Shown here: positions 23,711-34,999 of the stretch, in pieces
Layout of the letters: every line of letters starts with the position of its first letter
Numbering within the stretch: position 1 is the first letter of the stretch
Assembly (NCBI GenBank): GCA_030035585.1
Contig: CM057461.1
Span: forward strand, 171,069,624 to 171,133,623
DNA from: Dugong dugon
Taxonomy: Eukaryota; Chordata; Mammalia; Sirenia; Dugongidae
Length of the DNA: 64,000 bases
Reading direction: 5' to 3'
Notes under the pieces: model-generated
Database searches by the model: none
The model's input: only the letters and a program-made list of their open reading frames with translations
What the model was told of the DNA's origin: nothing
Made by a program: the position numbers and the translations under genes

Positions 23711-23780
23711 TTGATACATGTAAGCTGGGCTTATGAAAAATGTTATTGATACATGTAAGCTGGGTTTATGAAAAATGTTT
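23711..23780. repeat. 35-bp tandem duplication
   Basis: Two head-to-tail copies beginning TTGATACATGTAAGCTGGG (23711 and 23746), differing at very few positions (GGGC/GGGT among them), so it is a fairly recent duplication inside an old repeat. Confidence 0.95.
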
Positions 23781-25110
23781 TTGTTGTTATAACTATAGGG
23801 ATATTTTTATAGACAGTCATTTTGGCGTCACCCCCCGATAGTATCACCCGGTGCAGTCTGCACCCCCCACCCCCCGCACTCCTCTAGTGATGCCATTGGA
23901 TTAGCTCTTCTAATTAGCTTTACCAGCAAGATAGTGTGTAGTACATCTGTATATACTAGTGGCCTTGAAATGGAGAAGGTGAAGTATTGGTGATACATCA
24001 GATGTCTTTAGACAAGTAGATTAATACTTCTAATAATTACCTGTCAGGAAGGAGCTTAGTTTATAATTATATCATAAACAGTTATTAAGCCTTCAAAGAA
24101 TGAGAGTTGTAGTCCCTGCCCCCCCAACACTAGTGTTATTGTGTAATTATTGAGATTAATTTTATGTGATTGTGTTTATGTTTCAGAGAGTATACTTGTA
24201 GTCTCTGTATACTTTCAGAGACTATACTTGTGGTGATTTTTATCCTGCATCTCTAAAGCATTTAGACTATAATGAAAGTTTTGGGTATGGATGGCCCTTA
24301 GAAGTAATATTAAGGCTCTTTAGGCAAGTTTTTAACTCCACTTTCGATGTTACTTACATCAAAGTAGAATGTAGGCTGTTTTCTGAAGCCTGTGGGTGCT
24401 GTTGTCATCCCATTGTTCTCTCCAGTGCCTTTTCTTTTACCTCTGTTTGAATTTACACTTGGTCAATCACTAGTTTATTTCCCAACCCTTCGTGCTATAA
24501 TACAGACGATAATGATACTCTAGGATTGTTGACCGGCCCTGCTGCGAAAAGATGATGATATAAGAGACCTTCCTTTTCCTTCTCCTCTCTCTCCTTCCCC
24601 CTCTCCTTCCTTTTTTCTTTCCCCCATCGACTTCCCTCTCCATCCCTTTCAATGAACATTTATTGCCAAAATTCTGTCCATGTTAGTCTTTTCATTTCTG
24701 CTTTGTTTTATTAATTAAGCAATGTATTAGCCAGGAAATCTTGAGTAGTTGTTAGAGAATTTAGATAGGCCAGAATTGGAAACTTGTGAAGAGCTACAAA
24801 AATAATTTTAATCAAAGGAAGAATTCTGGGGTGAGACTTGGTCTAACCCTGACTAGCTGTGTGACCCTCAAGAAAAAGTTGTTTTAGGTTCAGTGTACCT
24901 TGATTGCCTCAAAGGTAAAATGTAGTAATTAGACCAGCTATGTGCGCATTCCAGGATTATTTTAAAAATAAAATGAGATGGTAGATATGATTTTGAAAGT
25001 GAAAAGCATTTTACAAGAGTATAACGTCCTCTGTGTAAAGTATAGATTACGAACTGTAGCATTTTAATATTCAGAATTATTTATAGTTCATAGTTCTTCT
25101 GTTTTATTAA

Positions 25111-25268
25111 GGAGCTCTGGTGGCACAGTGGTTAAGAGCTCAGCTGCTAACCAAAAGGTCGGCAGTTCAAATCCACCAGCCGCTCGTCGGAAACCCTGTG
25201 GGGCAGTTCTGCTCTGTCTTATAGGGTTGCTGTGAGTTGGAATTGACTTGACGGCAGTGGGTTTTTGG
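25111..25268 (+). repeat. Afrotherian SINE, short form
   Basis: GGAGCTCTGGTGGCACAGTGG head, GGCAGTTCAAATCCACC B-box region, GAATTGACTTGACGGCAGTGG tail. PIKFYVE intron 1. Confidence 0.94.
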
Positions 25269-25290
25269 TGTTAATCTTGCATGAAATATT

Positions 25291-25456
25291 AATTGTTGTT
25301 AGGTGCTGTCGAGTGGATTTCCGACTCATAGTGAGCCCATGTGACAGGGTGGAACTGCTCCATAGATTTACAGCCATGGTTGTAATCTTTACAGGAGCCT
25401 ATCACCAGGTCTTTCTCCCACACCCGAGCTCTTAGCTTTTGTGCCACCAGAGCTGT
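25291..25456 (-). repeat. Afrotherian SINE, long form
   Basis: Opposite-strand partner of the previous copy, 22 bp away. Contains GGTTGTAATCTTTACAGGAG, the complement of the long-form insert, and ends GTGCCACCAGAGCTG. Confidence 0.9.
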
Positions 25457-26210
25457 AACCTCCATCTGATGGTGTGGTTAGTTTTATTGCTTTGGTTGAA
25501 TTATGATTTTTGGTAATTAAAAAAAAGCCCTTTAAAAAGAAGATTCTCATCTCAATGTCCGCTGTATGTGTTTAGGTTTAAAGGGAGAAAAGCCAGGTTC
25601 ATGTGCCTAGGAGGAGAGATGAAGGAGAGATTTGGATGGTTGTCATAGGTCATGAGGTGCAGCTTGAGGTAATTGTTGAGGTTACATAGAAATGTTATTA
25701 AGGGAGGACGATTTCTTTCGGGAATCTTTATTTTTGATATTATTTAAAAAAAAGAAAAAATAAGTAAAGCCTTGAGGAATTTATATGTTTGTATAAAATC
25801 AGTTTCCCCCTAACTTAAGAGAGCTATTTAGAGTACCCTGTTTTTCCCCAAAAAAAGCTTAAAAATGAAAGTTTTAAGTGATTTGGACATTTTTTTTTCC
25901 TCTTTGATTGCTGACATTTATACCTACCTCCAAATTTTTATTACTTAATTTTATTTATTTTGATATTTGCTGTTATTTGAATACTGCTATTTTAAATTCT
26001 GCCTTAGATTGACAATATGTAATCATAGTTTTAGGTGATTGAGACTTATGATTGAGACTGTAGTGTTTTCAAGTCCTAATTTGGAGTATATGCTAAACTA
26101 GATTTATTTACTGCTCAGGTTTCATACATCTGAATTTTCACAGAATCAGATTCCAGGTATTTGGGTGGTGTTTGCCATATGAATTTTGGGCTTCCTGGGG
26201 AATGTGTAAA

Positions 26211-26411
26211 GGAGCCCTGGTGGCGCAATGGCTAAGTACTCTGCTGTTAACTGAAAGGTCGGTGGTTCGAACTGACCAGCTGCCCCAAGGGAGAAAGATG
26301 TGGCAGTCAGCTTCCGTAAAGATTACAGCCTTGGAAACCCTATGGGGCAGGTCTTCTCTGTCCTGTAGGGTCTCTATGAGTTGAAATCGACTCACCTGCA
26401 GTGGGGTTTTG
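26211..26411 (+). repeat. Afrotherian SINE, long form, just upstream of the PIKFYVE start-codon exon
   Basis: GGAGCCCTGGTGGCGCAATGG head, TCCGTAAAGATTACAGCC insert, GAAATCGACTCACCTGCAGTG tail. The element ends about 40 bp before the exon 2 acceptor (26449-26450), so only the pyrimidine tract at 26421-26447 separates them. Confidence 0.95.
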
Positions 26412-26450
26412 ATCGACGTGTATCTTTTTCTTGTTTCTTCTGTTTTGTAG

Positions 26451-26631
26451 GCTCATGAAATGGCCACAGATGACAAGACTTCCCCAACACTGGACTCTGC
26501 TAATGATTTGCCTCGATCTCCTACTAGTCCTTCTCACCTCACACACTTTAAACCTTTGACTCCTGATCAGGATGAGCCTCCTTTTAAATCTGCATATAGT
26601 TCTTTTGTAAATCTCTTTAGATTTAACAAAG
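26451..26631 (+). CDS. PIKFYVE: PIKFYVE exon 2, first coding exon (residues 1-57)
   Basis: Acceptor TTCTGTTTTGTAG ends at 26450. The ATG is at 26460, with G at -3 and G at +4, a strong Kozak context. The protein opens MATDDKTSPTLDSANDL and runs through SSFVNLFRFNK, as in mammalian PIKfyve. The exon ends in codon phase 1 before GTAAGA. A second ATG five bases upstream (26455) opens a short overlapping frame. Downstream intron 2 (26632-28925) holds an old LINE-like 3' segment, an RTE-related fragment and a 353-bp TA-flanked DNA element. Confidence 0.97.
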
Positions 26632-27574
26632 GTAAGACTTGTTAAAGACCAGAGAATCAATCTACATTTTTGATTCTCTGAAAATTCCCCTAACTTTCAT
26701 GATGTGTCTTTGCAAGAAAGTAAAATATTTACAAGATGATAACTTTAATCATAGGTTGCTTGGTTTACTGTGTAAGAAGGGAAAGGTAAAATTTTTACTG
26801 TAATCTTATTAATTATTGGTAACTAAAGGTCTGAATTGAAAACTAAAGTTAGGGAAGTTCCTTTTTAAAGAGAAAAATAGCAACTTTTTTTTTTTTTTTT
26901 TAAATTTTTCGTATGCTTCAGCTTCCTTAAGTTCATAGAATGGACTTGTTCTTTTGGGAGTTAATAGCCAAAAGATATTAATTGAAGCAATGAAACTAAA
27001 GAGAGCAGCACATGGGAGGAAAGATTTACGTTTTTCAAAAGTTGGAAGTTGCCAGCAGGCTTATTGTTGACTTAAATCCATTGGAGTAAGGTGTACATGT
27101 AATTACATCAAATGAAAAGATACTTTTAAAATGAGCTCTTATAAATAATATTAATTTATTTGAAAGAAGAGTAAAAAACATAATCTATACGTTTTGCTTT
27201 ACATTTGACTATATCATTTGAAATGTGTTGGAAAGTAATCTTGTAAGGAATTTGGGGAGTTAATAGTTCTCTTAACTCAATAGACATTTTAATAGTGTTA
27301 CCTGAATTTTATTAGTAGAAATGTTTAACCTACAAAAACTTGTTACTTTTCTCTTAAGACAGTGATTTTTTAAAAAATACATTTTATTTTTTAAAACAGT
27401 GTTAAATTTACAGAGGAGGTAGTATAGAGAATTCCCATATACCCTTACATCTAGTTTCCTCTATTTTTTACTATCTTACATTAATGTGGTACATTTGTTA
27501 TAATTAAGGAACCAATATTTCACCTTCCATGCTGCTTACCCAGGTTCGATTCTCATGCTAGTGTATCTCATGTG

Positions 27575-27832
27575 CAGCTACCACTCAACAGTGGTGGTTT
27601 GTGTGTTGTAATGATGCTGAACAGGTTTCAGCAGAGCTTCCAGGCTAAGATGGACTAGGAAGAAAGGCCTGGTGATCTACTTTTGAAAATTAGCCAGTGA
27701 AAACCCTATGGATCACAATGGGTCTGATTCACAGCTGATGGTGAGGGTGGTGCAGGACTGGGCAGCATTTTCTTCCATTGCCACGGGATTGCATAAGTTG
27801 GGGGCTGACTTGATGACAGCCAGCAGCAGCAT
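27575..27832 (+). repeat. RTE/SINE-derived fragment
   Basis: Contains GATCTACTTTTGAAAATTAG-like text, CAGTGAAAACCCTATGGATC and GATGGTGAGGGTGGTGCAGG, matching RTE 3'-end phrases elsewhere in the window (41818-41870). It interrupts LINE-like sequence on both sides. Limits are approximate. Confidence 0.6.
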
Positions 27833-28319
27833 TATTAAGTAAAATATATATATATAGTATTTCATTGTGTTTTTGGTAAAAGTTGACACAGAAAATTAGG
27901 TTTACATTTAACAATATCTATTCATATTGTTCAGTGACATTTGTTAAATTTTTCACAGTGTGTCAGCATTATTTCCATTCTGATTGTTCCATTTCCATTT
28001 CTCTAGATTCCTTGCCCACCCTCTTCCTTTCTTATCTTTGTTTTAGGATAATTGTTGACTGTATACTCTCATGTAGGTTTTTTTTTGAAAAGTTCATGTT
28101 TTATTTAAATTTCCTTAGTTTTTACCTGATGTCAGTTTTGTGTTCCAGGATCTCATCCAGGATACCGCATTACATTTAGTTGTTATAAGATTGATCCTGT
28201 TTTTTTTTAATTCAGCGAATGTTTACTCAGTACCTGCTATGCACTGGGTACTGTTGTAGCTGCAAGGGATCTATCTCACAAACAAAAATTCTCTGCCTTC
28301 ATGTGAAGCTTGCATTGTA

Positions 28320-28672
28320 CAGGCAGTCCCTGGATACAAACGAGTTCCATTCCTAAGTCTGTCTTTAAGTTGAATTTGTACGTAAGTCAGAACAGGTACG
28401 GTTTGTATCTAACGTCAGTTAGTCAAATGTTTGCTTTAGTATATAGTGTACCTTTCTTTGCATGAAAAGCATTAAAGAAACACTTCAAGATACACTAAAA
28501 CATCTTTAACATAATAATACATAAAAATAATAGTAATAATGTTTTGATGTACCCATTTGTTCTTATGAACCATTGTTATATACCTTGAATTTTTAATATA
28601 ATAGGCTTTACAGGGTTGGGTTGTAACTGCAGGTTGTACATAAGTCGGACGTTCGTAACCTGGGACTGCCTG
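28320..28672. mobile_element. TA-flanked DNA transposon, 353 bp, pogo/Tigger-like MITE
   Basis: The left end CAGGCAGTCCCTGGATACAA and the right end, whose complement reads CAGGCAGTCCCAGGTTACGA, are inverted repeats of about 22 bp. TA duplications sit at 28318-28319 and 28673-28674. The interior is AT-rich without a transposase. The terminal CAGG...TA pattern suits pogo/Tigger-related elements. In PIKFYVE intron 2. Confidence 0.85.
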
Positions 28673-28925
28673 TATTTCCTTTATGCTCAGAAAATTACTA
28701 ATGAAAAGTAAAACAAACAGAAGATCACATATACCAATAGTGTGATTATTGGACTGCAGTTTTGCCACCCTTCAATTTTTTTCTTTTTAAGAAAACAAAC
28801 TAATATTTAATTATGCGTGTAATATGTGGATACATTCTTGCTTGAAAAAGTTTGTCTACTTATTTCTCTTTGCTGAACTCTGAGTCTTAGTTTTGCAAAT
28901 AATACCAGGCTTTCCTTTGCTACAG

Positions 28926-29078
28926 AGAGAGCAGAAGGGGGCCAGGGAGAGCAGCAGTCTCTGAGTGGAAGTTGGACCAGCCCTCAGCTTCCTACTAGGA
29001 CACAATCTGTGAGGTCACCTACACCTTATAAAAAAACGCTTAATGAGGAACTCCATCGGCGATCTTCAACTGTGTTAG
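28926..29078 (+). CDS. PIKFYVE: PIKFYVE exon 3 (residues 58-108)
   Basis: Acceptor TTTGCTACAG, donor G|GTAAAA. Encodes ERAEGGQGEQQSLSGSW and a Ser/Pro-rich stretch ending ELHRRSSTVL; the last codon is split after one base. This low-complexity N-terminal segment contains potential phosphorylation sites. Compared with the human protein as I remember it, this copy is one residue longer near the junction with exon 4. Intron 3 (29079-32086) has a SINE at 29182, a 78-bp tandem duplication at 30401 and otherwise unassigned sequence. Confidence 0.96.
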
Positions 29079-29181
29079 GTAAAACAGTGTTCTTATTTAA
29101 TTTGTCTTTGTATATTAGATTTTTCCATGGTCATTGTATTTCTCAGGCCGTCATTGATCTAACTTCTGTGCTGTTTTGAAT

Positions 29182-29322
29182 AGTCTGGTGGTGGTTAAGA
29201 GCTTGGCTGCTGACCAAAAGGTTGGCAGTTTGAATCCACCAGCTGCTTCTTGGAAACCCTGTGGAGCAGTTCTACTGTGTCCTGTAGGGTCGCTATGAGT
29301 CAGAGTTGACTCGACAACAACA
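29182..29322 (+). repeat. Afrotherian SINE, head-truncated
   Basis: TGGTTAAGAGCTTGGCTGC, GGCAGTTTGAATCCACC and TGAGTCAGAGTTGACTCGAC; the first bases of the head are missing. PIKFYVE intron 3. Confidence 0.9.
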
Positions 29323-30400
29323 AGTTATTCAGAATTAATAAAACTGTTATTTAAGTAGTGAAAGAATTTGTTGATACCTAGAAGAAATTCTTAAACATTT
29401 CATTAAACTTTGATTTAGGCAAGGCAGAGATCTCTTGACTGCTTTTGATTAATTACTTGCTTGGGTTTCAGCAGAAAACAGTTTGCAGCATCCCCAGGAG
29501 AGCACAGGTTAGTTTCACCTTTGAGATTGAATTCTGCACCTATTCTTGGGATGGCTAGTGAAATACGATATGCATGCCTCTGACTGCAGAACTCTCTCAA
29601 CTCCGTTAGTGGGCTGCCACTTGCTCTTGGCCTCTGTCCTTGTTGGGGTGCAAACTGTCAGTGTGGCCGGATAAGCTGAGCTCCTCTTGCCTGTTTGTTC
29701 TCCATCCTGCTCTACTACACAATCATCTCTGTCATTTTCATGCACTTCTGATGAGTATGGGCTGGAGATCAGTGCCTGAATTGAGAGATTAGGGAAAGTG
29801 AGGTTGTTTCTGTTGTATTTCTGTTAGATTGCTAAACTCAAGGGAGTAGTTTGCCCAGTTGAAGGTGACAGAAGAAAACCAGCGGGAGGTGGCATAATGA
29901 GAGGGAAGGAGTGTAGTATTGGGAGTCAGACATGTTTCCTGGAACAAGGGATCCTGCCTGGTCTGGCCGCTCTTCCCCATGAGGTCCTTGAGTAAAAAAT
30001 AGGCATAGCTACTGGTGGTCAGCAGAGGGATGTTTTATTACTAGCTGAGACTTGGCTCAGAACATCTACCTTCTGGTGGTGCAGAAGAAGGAGGAAAAAC
30101 CAAGCAGAAGAGTTTCTCCTTAAGGACTAAAGAGCTGGCTGCATTACATCTGTAGGTTTTCTAGGGCAGTGAGCCTTAGCCTGGGTTTCATCAGCCAATT
30201 GGAAGGAAGAGTCACAAGGGGCATTAGGGTTAGAGTTAAGAGTTAGGGGGCAGGGAGAGGAATAAACCTTGCCTTTGATGTTTTTATGAAACATGAATTT
30301 AAGTGTTTCTAGGTGGAGCATGTAAGATCCACTTTGCCACAGTCCTCACTATTCCTTATTGTCTTTTATCAAGCGCACTTGATTTTTTTATGCTACCCTA

Positions 30401-30558
30401 GCTTTTTGAGCTTCGGAAGCCAGGAACTGTTTGATCAATCAAGTTCCTCTCTTCTAAAGCTGTTAATTCTAGAATTTGCTTTTGAGCTTCGGAAGCTGAG
30501 GACCATTGGATCAATCAAGTTCCTTTCCTTTCTAAAAGGCTCTAATTCTACAATTTGC
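30401..30558. repeat. Tandem duplication, about 78-bp unit
   Basis: Copy one (30401-30478) and copy two (30479-30558) share TTTTGAGCTTCGGAAGC, GATCAATCAAGTTCCT and ATTCTA-AATTTGCT in the same order, with several substitutions and small indels. Non-coding, in intron 3. Confidence 0.9.
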
Positions 30559-32086
30559 TAGCTCTGTGACCTTAGGAAAGTCATAATTAATATTCTAATA
30601 CCTGTTTCACAAGAGAAGTAACTGAAGTTATTTGCCTAAGAGCAAAGGGCTAGATCAGATTTTCTGTTTCATCCAAGGTCTGTGATCCTCTTGGTTCCCA
30701 ATTGAGAATGAGTCTCACACTTCCTTTTCCAATGGGTGATGCTTTTAGTATTTTTTCTTATTTCTAAGTGGCTAAATGCAGGGGGCTTCACAATTGTTTC
30801 TCCTGCATGGGAGCACATGGGAACTAACAGGTTCATCTGCCTCATTTTTCAACTCATAAGTTGTGAACAGTTGCTTTGTATTCTGAGAGTCAAGAAAAAT
30901 TTGATCATTCTAGTAGTACTTACACTTTTGTATTCTAGTAACAACACATCTGAGGTACATGCTGAAATTTAGAACTATTTATAGAAAGTTTTCAAAATTT
31001 TAAAATATAGGTTTAGATTTAGATAATTATTTCATTAATTATTTTGGGGAACTATAGATTTAGATTTAGGTACTGACCTGACCTCTCATCCCATTGTAAT
31101 CCTTTCCCACCTGACTAAAACAAAGAACACCTAAAACAATACTAGCTAATAAGTTTAAGAAATATCCATTTTGCTTTGCCATAGGTTATTAGGTTAATGG
31201 ACTTAAGCTGATAGGGATGTTCATCCTTAGGCTTTGCAACTCCCATTGCCAAGAACAGGTAGAAACTTCAGTTGTAGTCTTGCTCTGAAATAAGGAAATA
31301 ATAAGTGGCAACTTCGTTGGGCAGATTCCATTCTGGCCACATAGCTGGAATTTGGGCTTGTTTTATTGATAGATCTGGCTTCAGTGTTAATATCTCAAAT
31401 GTGAGTGATCCCTTTTATTTGGAGCTGTAGGGGGTGGTGGAGAGAAGGGGTAAGAGGGGTGGGGTTAGAGTTCTAATAATCCTCTGGCAGTTTTAATCTG
31501 ATTGGACGTTGATCAAAGAAGATTTCTGGCAAAATTTACATCCTGGATGTTCTGAATCTCGGAGCTGGACTATTAAATTCTTTTCTGATGATCTTGATGA
31601 GACCTTTGGATACATGGTCTTCAGACTTAACTGAACTATTTGACCTGATTGCTTACCTGTTTGACTTTAAAGATTAAGCTAGGTTAATACTCTGAGATTA
31701 CTTCTCTTCTGTTAAATTTTTGTGGATATTTGTTGTGGGTTAGGCCCAAAGGGCCTAAGAAATCATTAATGAATTTTGGGCCATTTAAGCAACACTCCTG
31801 TCACAGGCCTTAAAACCATCAATGGTCTTAGACAATGTTTGTCTTAGGCATGAGGGCCCCTTACTTGCTGGTGAAACAGTGTTTTACATGGTAATAAGAA
31901 GCACTTTCAACATTCTCTTGCTCTTAACAAAGATTAAACTCTCAATCTGTATCACTGGCTGGGAGAACATAAGCATATGCTGACAACAGGAAGCAGTTTG
32001 AGTCACACATATACATTATTGTGCATAGATACTGGGGACTGTTGATAAGGTGTTTTTTTTTCCTTTCCCCTCCAAATCTAAATCAG

Positions 32087-32205
32087 ATGCAAGAAGGAAA
32101 GCAGAACCTAACTTTGGAGGTCATGACCCTCGTACAGCTGTTCAGCTTCGAAGCCTCAGTACAGTATTAAAACGCCTGAAGGAAATCATGGAGGGGAAAA
32201 GCCAG
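32087..32205 (+). CDS. PIKFYVE: PIKFYVE exon 4 (residues 109-148)
   Basis: Acceptor AAATCAG ends at 32086 after a pyrimidine-rich tract; donor CAG|GTACCG. Encodes DARRKAEPNFGGHDPRTAV then a conserved helix-like VLKRLKEIMEGKSQ just before the FYVE finger. It ends in phase 0. Intron 4 (32206-32894) contains an old minus-strand LINE-1 ORF2 remnant. Confidence 0.95.
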
Positions 32206-32439
32206 GTACCGCCTAGAAGCTTTGTAGGATTGCTTATTAAGCATTTATGGGAATAATGCCATGCCACTGAAAATGGCATAATACCACTTCAAAGAAAGCT
32301 CAGTTCATACTACTAGCAGCTAAGAACACTGTATTTTTTTACACATAAGTTCTTAATTTTAATGTAGTCTAAGTTTTCTCATTTTATGGTTGGTGATTTT
32401 TGTGTTCTGTGTAAGAAGTTTTTTATTTAGCTCAGGGTC

Positions 32440-32860
32440 AATAGATACTCTTCCATGTTTTCTTTAAGAAGCTTTATTATTTGTGTGAAGCGTAGGGGTC
32501 CAGCTTAAATTTTTTTTTAGTTGGACCCAGCACCGTTTTTTATGAAAAGACGATCCTTCCCTGATTGCATTATAAATCTTGTCATAAATCCATGTACGTG
32601 TGAATGTTTTCCAGGACTCTGTTTTCTATTCCATAGTTCCATTTTTTTTCTATCCTTGAATCAATACTCTGTTTGAAATTTCCATAGCTTTAGAATAATT
32701 CTTGAGGGCTGTTACGGTTATGTGCTTCAAGATTATCTTGGCCATATTAACCCTTTGCATTTCCATATGAATTTTAGAATTAGCTTGTAAATTTCTGCAA
32801 AAGAAATCTTCTGGATTTTGTATTAGGATTTTCGTTTGCCATTGTGTCTTAATAATCAAT
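32440..32860 (-). mobile_element. Old LINE-1 ORF2 fragment
   Basis: The minus-strand frame at 32859-32650 and text such as GGACCCAGCACCGTTTTTTA and CCTTCCCTGATTGCATTATA match decayed LINE-1 ORF2. It lies in PIKFYVE intron 4, ending within 40 bp of exon 5. Confidence 0.65.
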
Positions 32861-32894
32861 ACTTTTGAGAAACCTTACACGTTTATTGTTACAG

Positions 32895-33066
32895 GATAGT
32901 GACCTGAAGCAATACTGGATGCCAGATAGCCAATGTAAAGAGTGCTATGACTGTAGTGAGAAGTTTACAACCTTTAGGCGTAGACACCATTGCCGACTGT
33001 GCGGGCAGATTTTCTGCAGTCGTTGCTGCAATCAGGAAATCCCTGGAAAATTTATGGGCTACACAG
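32895..33066 (+). CDS. PIKFYVE: PIKFYVE exon 5, FYVE zinc finger (residues 149-205)
   Basis: Acceptor TTATTGTTACAG, donor G|GTAAGT. Encodes most of the FYVE domain that binds PI3P on early endosomes: the WMPD signature (156-159), zinc-binding pairs C165/C168, C181/C184 and C189/C192, and the basic RRHHCR patch (177-182) that contacts the 3-phosphate. All key residues are intact. The fourth Cys pair is in exon 6. Intron 5 (4.6 kb) holds ERV, Tigger and SINE insertions. Confidence 0.98.
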
Positions 33067-33879
33067 GTAAGTGCGTTTTATTGAGTTTTACAACTTTTAA
33101 GGGTCATTACTGTAAAATAGTAACAATACAGGACGAGTATTGAGCCGATTCTTATTTTGGGCATTATATGTAAGACATGGAGGACATAAAGATGAGTGAG
33201 ACACAGCTCTGCTTTAGAGGATTTTACAGTCGAGCAATCAAGTAAATGGAAACGTACATAAATAAATAGAGTGAAAGATAGTATATCATTGATGCTAGCA
33301 AAAAACTGTAGGGGCACTGAAATTCATTAGAAAAGATAGAGTAGATTACTAACTTATATTACTATGAGAGTTTTCACTCACAGAGTGCAGCTCTTCCTTG
33401 AGTTATATGACACTGCTTTGGCAAATTGCATCTTTCTTATATTTTTCAATAAGGAACATAATGAAATTTTAATAATACAGAAAATTTAAGTTATTTGTTA
33501 ATAAAAAGAACTGGATAATGGTATGTGGATTTATACAGTGACTTGAGGGTGGGAGGTGGGTAGATGTTATCAAAAAGAGAACACTCCTACCATCTCTCTC
33601 ATATTATTTTTGTTACCGTGGCCCACTTTTTTCAGAGAGTTCAAACTCTCATTATTGTTTATATGGATTATGGCTACACCTTTCAAAAGACTTTTTTACT
33701 TTTAGCTTTTTCCTACCTCTAATTCATTTTTCATACTCTATTTAGTATTCTTCGTAAAATGCTAATTTGATCATGTCAGGGTATTCGCCTGTCTGATACC
33801 GTTTCATTACGTTAGGATAAAACCCTGTCTTGTCAGTATGGTCAGTAAGGCGCTTCTTTTCCTGGCTCCTGCTTATCTT

Positions 33880-34305
33880 TATTCTCTCACAGTTTAGGAG
33901 GCTAGACGTCTGAATTCAGAACACCAGCCCAGGGGAAGGCTTACTCTCTCTGTTGGCTCTGGGGAAGATCCTTTCATCAATCTTCCCTTGGTCTAAGACC
34001 TTCTTAGTGCAGGGACCCCGGGTCCAAAGGATGCACTCTGCTCCTGGCTCTTCTTATTTGGTGATAATGAGGTCCCTCTCCTTCTGCTCATGTCTCTCTT
34101 TTATATCTCAAAAGAGATTGACTCAAGATAAAACCTAATCCTGTAGATTGCGTCCTGTCTCACTAACATAATAGAGGTTAGGATTTACAACACATAGAAT
34201 AATTACGGCAGATCACAAAATGGAGGACAACCACACAATGCTGGGAATCATGGCCTAGCCAAGTTGACGCAGATTTTTTGAGGACACAATTCAATCCATG
34301 AGACA
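33880..34305 (-). mobile_element. LTR (ERVL-MaLR-like), second copy
   Basis: Shares GCAGGGACCCCGGGTCCAAA, CTCTGCTCCTGGC and GGAATCATGGCCTAGCCAAG with the solo LTR at 51139-51641 and the fragment at 1-288, and ends CAATCCATGAGACAG, a mutated LTR start on the minus strand. The following 34306-34800 is unassigned sequence. Confidence 0.65.
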
Positions 34306-34810
34306 GTTGGAACTTTGAGCATCTGCATCCATAAGCAAAAAACCATCAAACTGCAAAAATTTACACCAGCTCATGGTGTCAAAAACCTTTCTCTTCATTC
34401 AGCCAGGTTCTGGTCAGCTCATCCCTAGCCATCCAAGCTAAGTCATAATGGGTACCAGTCATAAGCTCAGGAGTCCACACACACCTATACCTCCCTGCAC
34501 TTCAGACCAGCCAGCCTCTTCTCTCTCTCTGTCTCATCCCTAGCCCCCATGGGCTAGGTCAGTGGGTGCCAATGGAACATGTCCAGACTCATCCTGTCTT
34601 TTCATTCCTGTGCTTCTCCCACTTCCACTCATTGAAGGTGGTCACTACACGCAAGCATGCCAGGCGGTCTAGTTGTTGGCTCCCTTTAACTTCCAGTCCT
34701 GGAAAGGAGTTTTTGATGGGCACTGACTTTTCCTGCCTCTATGCATCCCCCCCAAAAGTGACTGTTTTGGTTTTTGAATTTTGAGCAAGTGGTTTGCCTT
34801 TGGAAGCATT

Positions 34811-34994
34811 AAAAAAAAAAAAAACCAAAACAAAAATAAACCAAACCTGTTGCCGTCAAGTCGATTCTGACTCATAGTGACTCTGTAGGACAGAGTAGAA
34901 CTACCCCATAGAGTTTCCAAGGAGTGCCTGGTGCGTTCAAACTGCCGACCTTCTGGTTAGCAGCTAAGCTCTTAACCACTATGCCACCAGAGCT
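34811..34994 (-). repeat. Afrotherian SINE, short form
   Basis: A-rich left end, then GTCAAGTCGATTCTGACTCA and ATGCCACCAGAGCTG. PIKFYVE intron 5. Confidence 0.94.
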
Positions 34995-34999
34995 GATGT

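Larger units (their letters stand above)
23053..23895. mobile_element. Old DNA transposon with about 14-bp terminal inverted repeats
   Basis: Left end TGGTGTCACTAGAG (23053-23066) and right end CTCTAGTGATGCCA (23882-23895) are inverted repeats matching at 12 of 14 positions. Further CACC-rich subterminal text repeats at both ends. It encloses the foldback element at 23223-23441 and a 35-bp tandem duplication. No transposase frame remains. The superfamily is not clear to me. Confidence 0.55.

Noticed and set aside
30300..31000. Plus-strand frames of 78-82 codons in intron 3
   Set aside because: One spans the tandem duplication and the others lack splice sites in phase with PIKFYVE or any domain. 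Chance frames.
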